DNA of 64,000 nucleotides, from contig NC_087384.1 of NCBI RefSeq assembly GCF_963675165.1, forward strand, positions 3,370,501 to 3,434,500. The letters run 5' to 3'. Under the pieces are notes generated by a model, which saw only the letters and a list, made by a program, of their open reading frames with translations, searched no databases and was not told where the DNA came from. Positions 35,659-47,456 of this stretch are shown piece after piece. This DNA is from Halichondria panicea. Taxonomy: Eukaryota; Porifera; Demospongiae; Suberitida; Halichondriidae. The translations under genes and the position numbers were made by a program. The number at the start of each line of letters is the position of its first letter. Within the stretch, counting starts at the first letter, position 1.

Positions 35659-38600
35659 TTATATCACAGTAAATAAAGCCTGAAGGACGTTGGATGTAGT
35701 TACTCTGGTCTGGTTTGGTTGCTGGCCTCCTGCATACACCGTCATCCTTCCAGTAGGGATGAACCACTTGCTGTCATATAGCTGCATCTGATAACCACTG
35801 ATAGTGAAAGACACCTAGAGGAAATTACATGTTATTAATAGTTATGCCTCCAAAAATTAATGTAGAATGAATCACGACAAGGACAAGTGCAGCAGAAGAA
35901 AACTACATGTACTCACTGAGAATGTGACTCCAGGTTTGATTGTTTTCCTCGCCACACCAACGAGCTGTCTGATAGGAGCTACTGCTACTCCATTTGGCCA
36001 TGAGATGTACACTTGAATGACCTCATCGGCAGTGTACTTGGCTCCAGTGTTGGTGACCTGCAAACTTACTGTCACATTTCCCCCTGCCTTTACACTACTT
36101 GGAGACACAGTTAAACCAGAGTACTTGAAAGTTGAGTACGATCTGATGCGACAATTTGCATGGAAAGAATTGGTACATGGGAATAACAAGATTAACTCAC
36201 AGTCCATAGCCAAATGGGTATAAAGGTTCGCTTTGGAAGTAGCGGTAAGTCCTGTTGACCATAGTGTAGTCCACTATTGGAGGAACTTGATCTAAGCTGA
36301 CTGGCCAAGTGTAAGGTAAGCGTCCCCCAGGACTTACTACTCCATTTAATACATCAGCCAAAGCAGAACCAGCAGTCTACAAATACACATACATACATGG
36401 AAAATAGATAAGTATATTGGGTACCTGAGCAGGATAGAAGTTCTCTAAAATGGACACAACTTTATCACTTGCATCGGCCCAAGTGAGGTCTACTGGTCCA
36501 GCATTATACATCAGCAGGATTGTGGGCCCTGAATAAACGAACATCAGTTTTTGGATAAATGTAAGCCAACAGCACTCACCGTTCACTGACATTGTAGCGT
36601 CTTTCAAGATATTAAGCTGTTGTCCAGGAAAGTCAATATTTGACCTGTCGCTTCCTTCATGACCAATAACTTTACCTGGGAATGTGTATTCACAATGAAA
36701 ATGTGATATTAGATAGCCAGCTCACCTCCATTACCAAGACACACAAATGCAATATCTGCTTCTCTGCAAGCGTTCTTGACAGACGAACCGTTATAGTAAC
36801 TGCGCAAGAATTAATAGCACGATAAAAGATGATAATGCAATATAAAAAAAAACTTACTTGCAAGTGGGACCATCAGTGCAACCAACATTGGCACTGATTT
36901 GCTTCACAGCCTTTGTTAGATCTCGAATGCCCATCAGAGGTGTAACAACATGATCAGGCTGGAAATCCATAAAAAGGGTTACATAATTATGTACAGTCAT
37001 GTAAGGAAATGTAGGTGCCATAGCTTCTTACGATAGGACTGTAGTCACCATAGAACCCATTTGTGTTATTGATCATAGGTCCAACAATCTGAAATGGGTA
37101 TACATGTTCTTGCACTTAGTGTTGAGTTAGTAACATACACATGCTAGGTTGTACTGCTTGGTGAGTGGCAGTCCAGTGTCCATATTGTTCTTAAGGAGGA
37201 CAAACGACTGAACAGCCATATCATGAGCAAGCTGGATGTGTTCTTTGCTTTGAATGAAGTCCGACTGATTTAGCCTGTGTACAAGAACAACATCAATTAA
37301 AAATTGCTAAGCACCGCGGCATGCTTTGTTTCATTCAAGGGTCTCAAGGGTGTTATGGAAGAAGAGCTTAATGGAGGAGCTAAATGAAAAACAGTAGTTT
37401 TAATGGCTAGACGTACGTATCATATAAGTTTAGTGTTTAATAATGCATTTCTAGTCAATGAACAATTAAAAGAGAGGTGGATCTGTAGAGAGATAAAAGT
37501 TAAAATGAATGCTCCTTCTGGCAGTAGTAAATTCATCCAAATTACAGCATCATATAGTTTTTGTTCGTCGCCATCCATATTTATTTTTCACACTGTAAGT
37601 ACATCATTATAATATCAAGGGTGCATAGGAAGAGAAGAGTGTCGAACTATTGATACTTCTACACAAACACTGTGCACAAAGTAACGTGACATCCTGTCAA
37701 TTGCACGTGAGCAACTCGCAATTAACGCACAGAAGTTGTTAATAGTGAGTAAAGAGTGCAAGTGAAGAGGATCAACTCGACTATTGTCTCTATTTATACG
37801 ATTTTTGCGAAGATATCGTCTCCTATCAGTGTGCAGTGAGCAGCTCCACAAGCTCTGAACGTTGAACGCGAACAACTATAGAATTGTTCGATTACCACAC
37901 CCCTAAAAACGTCACGGTTAACATTTAGCTAGCTAGGAGATTACTAGTAAATTTACAATACTTTATCACGTGCGAGTCATGTTACTTTGTGCACAGTGTT
38001 TGTGTAGAAGTATCAGTAGTTTGACACTCTTTTCTTCTTATGCACTCTTGATTATAATGAAAGCACCGCAGGTGCTGATGCCTCGGTGGAGATGCCAAAG
38101 CTACATGACATAAAGCTACTTTTATACACACATTGATTATAATTTATATCATGATGAACATTTTAATTTTACTGCATGTAAAATCCAGAGAAACTCAAAG
38201 AGTGGGTAATTAAAAACGATCGATGCCAAAAGTTCAAGTCTAAAATTAATGGCTGCAAGTCAGAGAGCTTTAAGCTTGCAGCTCTCTTCTCACTCTTGCA
38301 GCTACCAATAGCTAGTGTTCTAGTGCAGAGCTAACTACTATGTAGAGTAGCAACACTTGGTAAACAAGTTTGGCTACGTGCTCTTTTGAAAAGGCTGCAA
38401 TGGCATTCCAAGTAAGCAAAACTAGGCATAACTCGAGAACGAAGCATTATTTTGCAAATCCACGAATTAAAATCCAAGTAAACATGACTAGAAGCCTATA
38501 GAAACTCTTACTTGCACTTGATTCATCCTTGAGCAGCTGTAGCAGTCTACACAGACACACACACACACACACGTACTACCGTGTATCTCGCTTGCGCATG

Positions 38601-41600
38601 CGCACCGAGGCATAATTACACAACTTACAGCTCTTTTTTTATAGATACAAAAAATAGCTAGCACTTTAATATAGTAGGGCTAACTCATAAGATTAGTGCG
38701 AACAGATATGATATGCATGATTCTGAAGAGACTAGACTGCAACAGCATTCACTGTAAGTAAAACTAACCGTACGTAACTTGAAAGAAAGCTTTATAGTTT
38801 GCAAATCATGAATCAAAATCGTGGCTAGAAGCTTATCCTATTGCGAAGTAATTACAAGCTGAAACACCGGTATAGATACACAGACCGACACACACACAGC
38901 CAGCTTTACCATATTCCTTGTGCGGCTACGCAATCTGATATGATAACATACTTGGTGTACTTGTTCATTTCTGGAGGGTCAAACTCTCCCAGTTTCATTC
39001 TGACAGTGAAAAGACGACTCACAGCATCTTTTACTGTGTCCATCGAAATTTTATTCTATAAATAATTACACAATACTGGTGTGAGTAAGCAAGCAATACC
39101 TGGACACTCACCTGAGTCACAGCTTCTCCAATGTGGGAGAACACATTGTCTGCAGAGTTAGCATCCTCAAGACAAGTACCAGCATTAACAGCGGCAGCAG
39201 CAGTGTCCACAGAGTTGTTGGTGTAATGGTGGTTGGTGATCATTATCTCTGCAGCAAAATCACTATAATTATTATAGAACCATAGGCTACTTACCAATGG
39301 CTCCTTGGTCACTGACCACATAGCCTGCAAAAACATAAATCATAATTATCTTGAATGCCTGGTAAATGTATACGTACCTTTAAATCCCCACTCCATCCGA
39401 AGTATGTCTGTAAGAAGTTTTTTGTTGGCACAGGCAGGCACTCCATTGATACTGTCCTCACCATACGCCAAGAGCTAAAGTACTGTAAGTTCCAATGGAT
39501 GGTACGACACTAACCTGTTGTAGCTGCACATGAGACTCCAGGCTCCTGCGTCTACACAAGCCTTGAACGGTGGCAAGAAGGTCATCCGCCAGTCTTGCTC
39601 AGACACCTGAAAAGATGGCTTAATTTTAGCTATCACCTACTCTACAAGTAGAACCTTCGCATTGAAGTCAAATCTGCTGATTGGAATATTTTCAGGTCCA
39701 CCGTAGACATCAAAATGCTTGCACCCAGCATTTGCTTTTACATAGCGTTCATCATCTGGAATATGTAAAATTTATTATACAGTATGCTTTTTTATTACAA
39801 CATGATTTTATTACATAATTATGTAGCTCGAAAAAGTAATCTCAGGTGTAACTCAAATTTGTTCACCCTCATGCTGTATTTCACATAAGCTTCCAGTATA
39901 AGATACTGTCACATGTACTGACCTCCTTGTAGCCCCGTCACATAGGCTCTAGCCAAATAGCCAGACAGGTAGGGGTCCTCTCCGTACGTTTCCTTCAAGA
40001 GCAAACTATATGTAAAATAATTAAGCAATATATAGTATATATTACCTGATTCCTGCCCCATCTGGGGTCACGGAGGATGTTCAATACAGGGCTCCAGCAG
40101 CTCAATCCAGTGTGGAACCCATAGTTACCGTCAGACACATATTTATTGTTCTATACAGCACATGGGCATGCAGTTAGTAGTAGACTCGCCAGGCCGTCAT
40201 AGGAGGCAGTGTGACTACACAATAGAATCTCACCTTAGCACGAACTTCATCACCGATTGCGGAAGCAACAGCATGAACAATATCGAAGTTGAATGTTGCA
40301 GCCTGCAAAAAGGTGCAGTATACGCGTACCACTATACTAGGGTTACAGAATGCTTGACAAGACTATAATTACACAAACAATTATTACTGACCATGCCTAT
40401 AGCCATAGGAAAAGAAGTTGCTGGTCCGGCATCCACATCTCCACTCAAACATTCAGTTCCCCATTGGTATGGATTGATACCCAGTCTGGAAATGGCTGGA
40501 GCTGGACCTAAACCCGGCCCAAATGAAAGAAATAAACAATAAACACCTATTATGATAATGGTTTTTTGCTCACCGTTTTTGCTAGCTCCTCCTCTGGACA
40601 TTTGCAGAACCATCTCATCTAGAGTTAACCTGTCCACCAGATCCTGCAGCATTTACCACATTTTATAACTACACACAAACTATTATATATAAATACAAAT
40701 CATCTAGTACCGGTGTCACAGGACACGGCCTCCCCCAGGACAGGAGCTCCGGGGGGGTTCCGTCCTTAGGATAAATCCTCCCCCCGGAGTTTCTGTCCTA
40801 GGACAAAAGCTCCTACCCCAGGACCAGAGCTCCCCCATTCTGCGGTGCAGGTGAAAGTCAGTCCACAGGTAATCTGAGAGGACTAGTCTAGGCTACAAAG
40901 TAAACAGCCATAGACAAAGCCTAACTAGATCTAGATGCAATAGATTCTGTATCTATTATGTTATAGATCTCAATACTCAATATATACAACAATGCAAGAG
41001 AAAGAAGTACAATAAATATAACCAAAAGTGCACAAATCATAAAGTGATGCAACCAGAACAAAACCAATTACCTACTGGTTCTTTGCGAATTTTGGCACAG
41101 CGATAGTGATACCACTCACTACATTTGTCACACATGACCATATCCTCAAAAGAGTCCGGTCTCTTGCACATGCAGTATATTGTAATGGCAATGATTTGTG
41201 GTGTTGGTCTTTTGGGCATCGCTTTTTTTGTGCGAGGGAACCGTGAGAGTTTGCCCTTCTCAAAGCACTTAATGAGATGTGCTCTCATTTTGGCCTCATC
41301 AAACACTAGAGAATCCACATTATCGTTCATAGCAGCGCGATATGCAGTAGCAATGCTAAATAGTCCGCAGTTGTTAGCACCCTCTTGCTGCTGGAGAGCC
41401 ACCACAGAAATCAACAGCCCATTGCATTGAATTAATGGGCTATACACTTGTGCTATCTGGAGCTCAGTACTTGGGGAAAGCGTTCCATTGAAGCAGCTGT
41501 CGTACAAATACAGTTCACCCTTAAACAGAGAAGTGGCAATCCAGTGCTGTCGTTCTTCAACAAAGAAGATTTGCACAGCTGCACGTGTACAAGTAAAATT

Positions 41601-43825
41601 ATCATAATTGCATAAACGTTGTCTTACCTGGGCCTTGATTATTGGAAGGTCAGGCTTTTGAAAGGGTACATCAGGCTTTTGAGAGGGTATATCAGGCTTT
41701 TGAGAGGGTACATCAGGCTTTTGAGAGGGTAGGTCAGGCTTTTGAGAGGGTAGGTCAGGATTTTGAGAGGGTACGTCAGGCATTCGTTTATTCTTAGGAG
41801 GTGATTTGACTGGAGAAGAGTGGTTGTCTTCAGAGCCAGGAAGAGTGTTTTCTTCATCGTTGGTTTCTGTAAAATGTTTTAAGCATAATTATATAGCAAG
41901 GAACACGACAGAAGGAGGTTATTGCTAGCCACACTTTACCTGGAGAGTAGTATTCCTTTAGCAGTACCCCATTGTAACACTTTTTCAATACTTTGCCGCT
42001 CCCAGACTGCAACTCGTATCTACCCTTGTCAAGGATCTTATGGACAATATATGGACCTTTCCAGGTGCAGTCCATTTTCCCTCCCATTCGATGAGAATTG
42101 GCCATATTCTTTAGCATGACACTGCTGCCAACTGGATAACTCTACGACAAAAATGGAAAAAAATAAGCTAAAGTTTGCTATATAAAATAATACCTTCAAA
42201 GAGTTATACTTGTTGTCATACTGCTGCTTCTGTTTTTGCTGTGCAGCAGCAATGTTCTCCTTGGCATTGAGGTGACAGCGGTCACGAATTTCCATCAACC
42301 TTCGGAGAATTCCATCCATGTCTTCTCCGTCTTCTTCATTTTCAGTCTCCTCTCCACTCAATTGGTCAGCATCTCCTCTATCTTCTATAGTGTCGGCACC
42401 ATCTCGTTGATCCATATCAAAAGTAACAGCTTTCCGCGGGTGGCGATTGAACATTAGGAAAAAGGGTGTGTACTTTGATGACGCCTACAATCAAAAAATA
42501 ACATATGCATGCATGATATAATAATTAAAATTTTATCTGTTTTGATATGCGATAGGCATAAAGAGCAGCAGAGAGATGCTGATCCCAGTCATCAGTACTA
42601 GAATCGATTACCTTCTTGAGAGTGTTCACTAGAGTCTGGTTGAAGCGTTCATCAAGGCCATTTGTTTGTGGGTGGTAAGCACTTGATACGCAGTGCTGTA
42701 TGTCAGTCAACTGAAAAAGTCGGGTGTTGATTTCGTTGACAAACTCTCTTCCTTGGTCTGATTGAATCACTTTTGGCCACCCATGGCTGCAAAATGTGTC
42801 AAACAGAAATTTTGCTACACCTTCTGCTGATTTTGATGGGAGTGGGGCAGCCTCAGGCCACTTAGAGAAATAGTCTGAAAGGGTGATAATGTACTTGTTT
42901 CCAGAGCTTGTTTCAGGTAGAGGTCCTACCAAGTCAATACCAACTCTGTACCAGACCTTTGTCACAGGGATGGGGTGTAGTTCTGCTCTGGGCTTCTGCA
43001 GTTGGTGATTCGTTCGTTGGCATTTGTCGCAGTGCTTGCAGAGCTGTATGACGTCAGCATGTAGGCCTTTCCAGTAGAAATCCTGAGCAACCTACATGCA
43101 TGAAACAGATGTAATTATACTTTATAAGATATGATGATAAATATACCTTTCCATAGGTCTTGTCTCTCCTAAAATGCATCCCATCCAGTCCATCGTGGCA
43201 CATGTTTAGTATCCTGCTTTTCTCCTCTTGCTTCACCACAACTCTTCTCATTCTATGCATGCCAGTGCTGTCCTTCTCAGGCAGGTATAAGCATTGTTGC
43301 TGCAGAGCATATCTTTGAGCTTTGTCTCTTATACTTCTCTTGTCATTAGTGGAAAGCCCGTCTCTGTATTTCTTCTGGCCAGCATTGCTGGCAGCAGTCT
43401 TGTACAGCAGTATGTCCTCATACTCTTGTTGAGTAGCCATTCTGATTGCTAACAGTCTATACATTTCGCATGCACGCGCACGCTTATTATACTAAAGCCT
43501 TGACCAGGTTTTGACAGGGTACATGTACCCGGATGATATATCCTGGGGGCGGGGATTCTGTCCTAGGACGAAACCACCGGGGGGAGGCATTGTCCTAAGA
43601 CCGCAGGCTCCGGGGGAGAAACTGTCGCCCGGAGGTTCTATCCTATGACACCGGAATCACATTAGCTAGCTAGCTAGACTAGCATACCTTGACTCTCTCT
43701 GGAATTTGTAACGAGACATTTCGGAATGGAAAATCATCCTTTAATGCAGGCTTGCTAGCAGCTACAATCGAGCACACAACCAGCACCACAGCCAAACATA
43801 CGCACATGCACTTTTGAAAAGCCAT
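35659..43825 (-). CDS. Secreted glycoside hydrolase family 3 (beta-glucosidase/xylosidase-like)
   Basis: Predicted retaining exo-beta-glycosidase, 743 aa. Exons: 43688-43825, 40574-40643, 40392-40507, 40234-40302, 40046-40150, 39923-39992, 39655-39755, 39515-39606, 39378-39451, 39295-39324, 39112-39248, 38952-39055, 37139-37274, 37032-37088, 36858-36958, 36726-36799, 36580-36675, 36425-36528, 36201-36376, 35917-36142, 35659-35814. The signal peptide runs from MAFQKCMCVCLAVVLVVCSI. GH3 N-domain blocks: NPYQWGTECLSGDV, DPRWGRNQ, ETYGEDPYLSG, GCKHFDVY, SINGVPACANKKLL; nucleophile in GYVVSDQGAI (Asp284). C-domain acid/base candidate in GHEGSDR (Glu498), then RTYRYFQSEPLYPFGYGL and a fibronectin-III-like tail. 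Closest in motif to the xylosidase-type GH3 clade; the exact sugar is unknown. Intron 1 holds a Ginger-type transposon; without it the intron would be about 103 bp. Confidence 0.92.
37605..38058. mobile_element. 450-bp element with ~80-bp inverted ends in GH3 intron 12
   Basis: The arm 37605-37690 (cattataatatcaagggtgc ... gaagagtgtcgaactattga ... actgtgcacaaagtaacgtg) is mirrored at 37972-38058. The interior has no retained ORF. Arm divergence is low, suggesting a fairly young insertion. Confidence 0.7.
41037..43464 (-). CDS. Ginger transposase: integrase core, Ulp1-type protease, PHD finger
   Basis: Five exons: 43147-43464, 42537-43091, 42194-42484, 41940-42141, 41037-41866; phases agree, 731 aa. 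Order: HHCC zinc region (CHDGLDGMHFRRDKT ... LCKHCDKCQR), DDE integrase (GIDLVGP, QSDQGREF, YHPQTNGLDERFNQ; all three acidic residues present), acidic linker (SGEETENEEDGEDMDG), chromo-like segment (WKGPYIVHKILDKGRYEL), a tandem PSQKPD repeat, a C48/Ulp1-like protease (HWIATSL, LYDSC, EGANNCGLFS; His, Asp and Cys visible), and a C-terminal PHD finger (CMCKRPDSFEDMVMCDKC ... WFCSGC). The protease may act on SUMO-like modifiers and the PHD finger may bind histone tails; both are inference. The join 42537/42484 uses AT instead of the expected GT donor, so splicing may be impaired. No other break seen. Confidence 0.85.
41649..41782 (-). repeat. 21-bp minisatellite coding PSQKPD repeats
   Basis: Six to seven 21-bp units (core ggcttttgagagggta), in frame within the transposase gene, encoding a PSQKPD-type heptad between the chromo-like and protease parts. 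Probably a flexible linker. Confidence 0.9.
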
Positions 43826-44380
43826 CGTATCACTGTGAAACAGTACAGGTGACTTCATAAAGAATGCAATAAGATATTCACTTGCATGTTAACTTTACGT
43901 TTAATAATAGCTTACCAAATCATACGTCCAGTCGAGTCCTAGCCTCCTTGGCCTTCTCGATCTCAAGGCCTAAACAATTAGAGCGGCCTGGAATCGAGGC
44001 TAGTCCAGTCCTATCTATATAATTATCATGTGATATCTACTTATGTCACAATTACTGTACTGACCTCGGAAGCACACTGGAATTTAGTCTAGGTCTATAA
44101 TCGCTGACACAGCATTGCATACCATTTCACTTTTGGGCTAGCAGCCTTACTTTTAATAAACCATGCATGAAAATAGTATTAATGACGAGTCAAGCTGCAT
44201 GCAGTTCAAGAATAATAATTATGTATCTCCTCATTGATGATTCGACCTCAGTTAGTAATGAACAACTGGCACATTTAAGTACAAAAACAATTGCACTCGT
44301 TACAATACCGTAAGGGGTTGAGTTCAAAGGTACATGTACATGTATAATATAATCATAATAAAGAGTTCGTACAAAGCAGC
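43826..44380. other. Spacer between GH3 and SR-protein genes
   Basis: 555 bp between two minus-strand genes. Contains a gcctccttgg...gcggcctggaatcgaggcta hairpin at 43940-44003. No gene seen. Confidence 0.5.
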
Positions 44381-47272
44381 TTAGTAGTATTTTCCATCTC
44401 TATCTCTCCCTGGAGACCGTCTGAAAGAAGAATGATACAATCAATATTGATCAACATGCATATCACAACAAAAAAGATATTTAGAGTAAACATGCCTCAT
44501 CGAAGGATGAATTGCCTTTCCTACACAAAGAGAGCTGTAGCAGTCAAAACCAGTGTTTTTAATACACTATCAAAACTCACCTGTATGGACTAGGGCTGCG
44601 ACCGCCTCGCCTGCAAGATAGAACAACATAAAATGGTTATTACGCTAAAACAACAGATTTTGTACTCACTGATAATCTGGGCTGCATAAAATGGTTATTG
44701 CGCTTAAAAGAACAGAAATTGTACTCACTGATAATCTGGGCTGCGACCTCCTCTCCTTGGGGGAGAACGGGAACGAGACCTGGAGCATAATCACGGAGTA
44801 ACATGCAGTAAAACCACAATGCTTAATCCTGGTTGATCTTGCACCTATGAACTGAGGTGACTATACAGTTACTTGAGCTGCTAAACAATCTACACATTTC
44901 CACATACACAAGCAAATAAAAAAATTGCATCAAACCCCCAAGATGATCAGGCGAAAACAAACGGATAACTCACCTTCTAGGGCTTGGACTCTTGGACCGA
45001 CCGTATGGAGACCTAATGAAGAGGTTAAAGACGACAAACACAGTTATCACATGGAAAGATGGAAACAGGAGCAAAATGCTTCCCGCAGAGGTGAAACACA
45101 TAGCATGTAGATGTGTGGAGGATGAGGGGCATGAGGAGGTAGACCAAATAGCAGAGTAGAGATGTTAATACCAGCTATTGGAATATCAGCAGAGAAGCTA
45201 GATACTTCAGGGAGTGGGTTGTAAACTATGACCATAGTGAATTGGCTGAGCTGCAGAAGCGCAGACAGATGTTGAATCTTTCAAACATGCACATTACGTG
45301 CGATGCAGATAAGCCTGTGAGAAGCACACATAAAAATGATACTGCACTAAGACCATGCTACATTTTGGCAAATATTGTCTGGCCAATTTGTCAGAACACA
45401 TGGAAAATTGACCGGTCAGGTGCACTAAATGGTCGGTAAAGTGCCAACTGCCGACCGTTATAATAAGGACTGAGTAAGTATTATAATTATTATATCAGGT
45501 ACAGACACAAGTGGTACAAAATATCTTTTCTCTTGGTTTGTTGCACGGCATACTAAATTTACGAGCTACAAAATGTAATAGTATTACAACTCTCTAGCAC
45601 GTACCTGCTTCGACGACGATCACCATATCTAGGTGGACTTCTGCGATAACGGCTGCTTACTATTGATGGTGGTCCACCGCCTCGGCGCTCTTCTTTAAAA
45701 CCACGACCACTGCCTCCAGGTCTGAATTGTGCACTATGGCTTGTATACACACATTTGGGAGTTGGCATACACAAACCTGCTGGTGCCTTTGGCTAATTCA
45801 CACTTGATAGTAACTCCACAAACTCTACGACCATCCATATCCTTAACTGCATCTTCCGCATCACGAGGATCCTCAAACTCAATAAAAGCAAAACCTGTGT
45901 GAAAAGGGAGAACAATCACTCAAGGTTTATACATGTATGTAACCGTAGATTGAAGAGTTAAAGGGGTAGGAAACGGAGTGGTGCACGTGATGATTTTACA
46001 TTGAATCTGCAGTGGAGCCGCGAAATCTATCCGCAAATACCAACTGTTTCCTATCCCTCTAACTCTTCAATTTATGACATAACCAAGGGCGTATAAAAGA
46101 AGAGAGGGCATGCAACTGTAAAAGAGCAGAGTTCAAATGTGGGTAAATGAACGTGCATGAAAAGCTAAAGATCTAAATTTTATTTTTAACACTCATGCAA
46201 ATTCACACATTCATCCGCCCACGTTTGAACTCTGCTAGCTACGTGTACTGATAGTGGAGTAGCATACCCTCTCTTCTTTTATACGCCCTTGACTTGGACA
46301 GTTTGACCATATACAGTCAGGGTGTCATACAGGATTTTGAAGTAGAGGGGAAAGTATATACCTGAATGCAAATTTTAGGGGGGGGGGGGGGGGGGGGGGA
46401 TTGGAGCTAGAGGAGGGATAATCCCCCTTTTCCCTTCCCCTGTATGACAGGATGTGCCCAGAATTAAAATTTTTGTATGCTAATTCTTTAGTTTTGGTTC
46501 ACCACCGACCAGGTGGGGTATACACCCGGCCCCTGCATAGAGAGGGTTTGCGATGGACGTGCCCCTGACACAGAAAATTCCCCCAAAATGGATGATCACT
46601 GTTAACTAGAACTTCTGACGCCGAAATTATGGTGGCGCTTATGTTCTATAGCTAGTGTAGAATTTTGTAGAGAAAATGGGCGTGGTATAGCTCAGTTTCA
46701 CTTGCTAGCTGCAAGCTGAATGACTCGTGAACAACATTCATTGACTGTAGCTATGGGTTAGACAACTGTGTAGAAGTGTGGAGGGTCAAAGATGCAGAAT
46801 GATCGTCTTGATGTCTTAAACAAGCACTTTTATAAGCGCTAATTCCAGCAACGGTTTGGCGCTTTTTAAAATATGCTGATGCTGACGTGGCGTTTATTAT
46901 GGTGGCGCTGTAATTAGAAGACTGTTACCAAGATCTTGGTTATTCTGATGCATGCGCATACCAGGCCGTTTTCCTCACACGGAAACTGGCCAGTCCTTTC
47001 AGAGTTAAAAAGGGAGTGGTTCTAGTCATTATTTTGTTTTTCTAAAACAAAACTAATTTTGGGGTGCTATGATTAGAACAAATATTTATGTTAACACATT
47101 TTCGGAAGTCACTTGTGAAACATTGTATGAACTACTGACCTGGTGGATTTCTGGCAACCCAGACACTCTTCAGAGGACCATATCTTTCGAACTCTTTTTC
47201 CAGTTCTGGTTTGGATCCTCCGGAACCGAGATCACCTACATAGACTCTTGTTCTTTCACCTCTATTAGACAT
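44381..47272 (-). CDS. SR splicing factor, SRSF3/SRSF7-like
   Basis: Nuclear RNA-binding splicing regulator, 175 aa. Seven exons: 47140-47272, 45777-45894, 45605-45721, 44974-45012, 44729-44779, 44581-44610, 44381-44420; phases agree. One N-terminal RRM (about 9-82) with RNP2 VYVGDL and RNP1 GFAFIEFED, and the PP-linked loop VWVARNPPG typical of the SRSF3/SRSF7 branch. Then a Gly/Arg linker ([15 protein letters not shown]) and an RS tail ([32 protein letters not shown]). No CCHC zinc knuckle, so closer to SRSF3 in layout. Shares a 184-bp divergent promoter with TRAIP. Intron 1 (45895-47139) is packed with MITEs and a G22 run. SRSF3 and SRSF7 cannot be told apart from this sequence. Confidence 0.9.
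44627..44743. repeat. 58-bp tandem duplication covering an exon end and its donor site
   Basis: 44627-44684 and 44685-44743 are near-identical copies (cataaaatggttatt ... gtactcactgataatctggg). The second copy includes the last bases of exon 5 and the donor of the SR-protein gene, so intron 5 contains a duplicate donor 58 bp downstream on the minus strand. Confidence 0.85.
45950..46070. mobile_element. 120-bp MITE in SR-protein intron 1
   Basis: ttgaagagttaaaggggtag is mirrored by ctatccctctaactcttcaa, with ggaaacgg near the inner side. Non-coding. Confidence 0.7.
46085..46290. mobile_element. 206-bp MITE with 24-bp inverted ends
   Basis: aagggcgtataaaagaagag and ctcttcttttatacgccctt are inverted termini. 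The inner gcagagttcaaatgtgggta and complementary cccacgtttgaactctgc extend the stem. Directly abuts the previous MITE. Confidence 0.8.
46378..46399. repeat. G22 homopolymer
   Basis: Twenty-two consecutive G in the SR-protein first intron; its length is uncertain because such runs are hard to sequence. Confidence 0.9.
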
Positions 47273-47456
47273 TGTTTAAGAGCCCTGACAACAGTTTCTA
47301 GTTCTTCGATGGAATGGTGAAGTAAAATGACCTCTGAAAAATTACATACAAAATGGCAGCTTTAACTCACGTGGGCAAGCACGTGATGTTTAATATTATT
47401 TTGTGTTTCGTAAGAGTTTTTTGAATGGTGAGCACCAAATCAGAAGAGACAGAAAT
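47273..47456. promoter_or_regulatory. Bidirectional promoter of the SR-protein gene and TRAIP
   Basis: 184 bp between two start codons facing apart. Contains two cacgtg E-box palindromes 12 bp apart (47368-47373, 47380-47385) and caaaatggcagc (47349-47360), which resembles a YY1 site. No TATA box in a convincing position. Regulation inferred from arrangement and motifs only. Confidence 0.6.

Larger units (their letters stand above)
40710..43654. mobile_element. Ginger-type DNA transposon with 4-bp target duplication
   Basis: Element 40714-43650 (2,937 bp) flanked by CCGG on both sides (40710-40713 and 43651-43654). Ends are inverted: left tgtcacaggacacggcctcc, right complement tgtcataggatagaacctcc; subterminal regions repeat gtcctaggac and cctcccccgg words. 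Ginger elements are known to carry gypsy-like integrases, TGTNR ends and 4-bp duplications, all of which fit. No LTRs, reverse transcriptase or RNase H are present. It is inserted in intron 1 of the GH3 gene in the same orientation as that gene. Confidence 0.88.

Noticed and set aside
39452-39475. Longer GH3 exon 9 starting with LLAYGED
   Set aside because: Phase does not match exon 8. Using the acceptor at 39452 gives SYN-SINGVPACAN, the expected GH3 sequence.
40714-43650. Ty3/gypsy LTR retrotransposon
   Set aside because: Integrase is gypsy-like, but there are no LTRs, reverse transcriptase, RNase H or gag. Inverted ends and a 4-bp duplication fit a Ginger DNA transposon.
44487-44522. Extra exon in the SR gene (acceptor near 44520)
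   Set aside because: Exon 6 joins the last exon in phase and keeps the RS tail; using this stretch breaks the pattern and lacks a GT donor.
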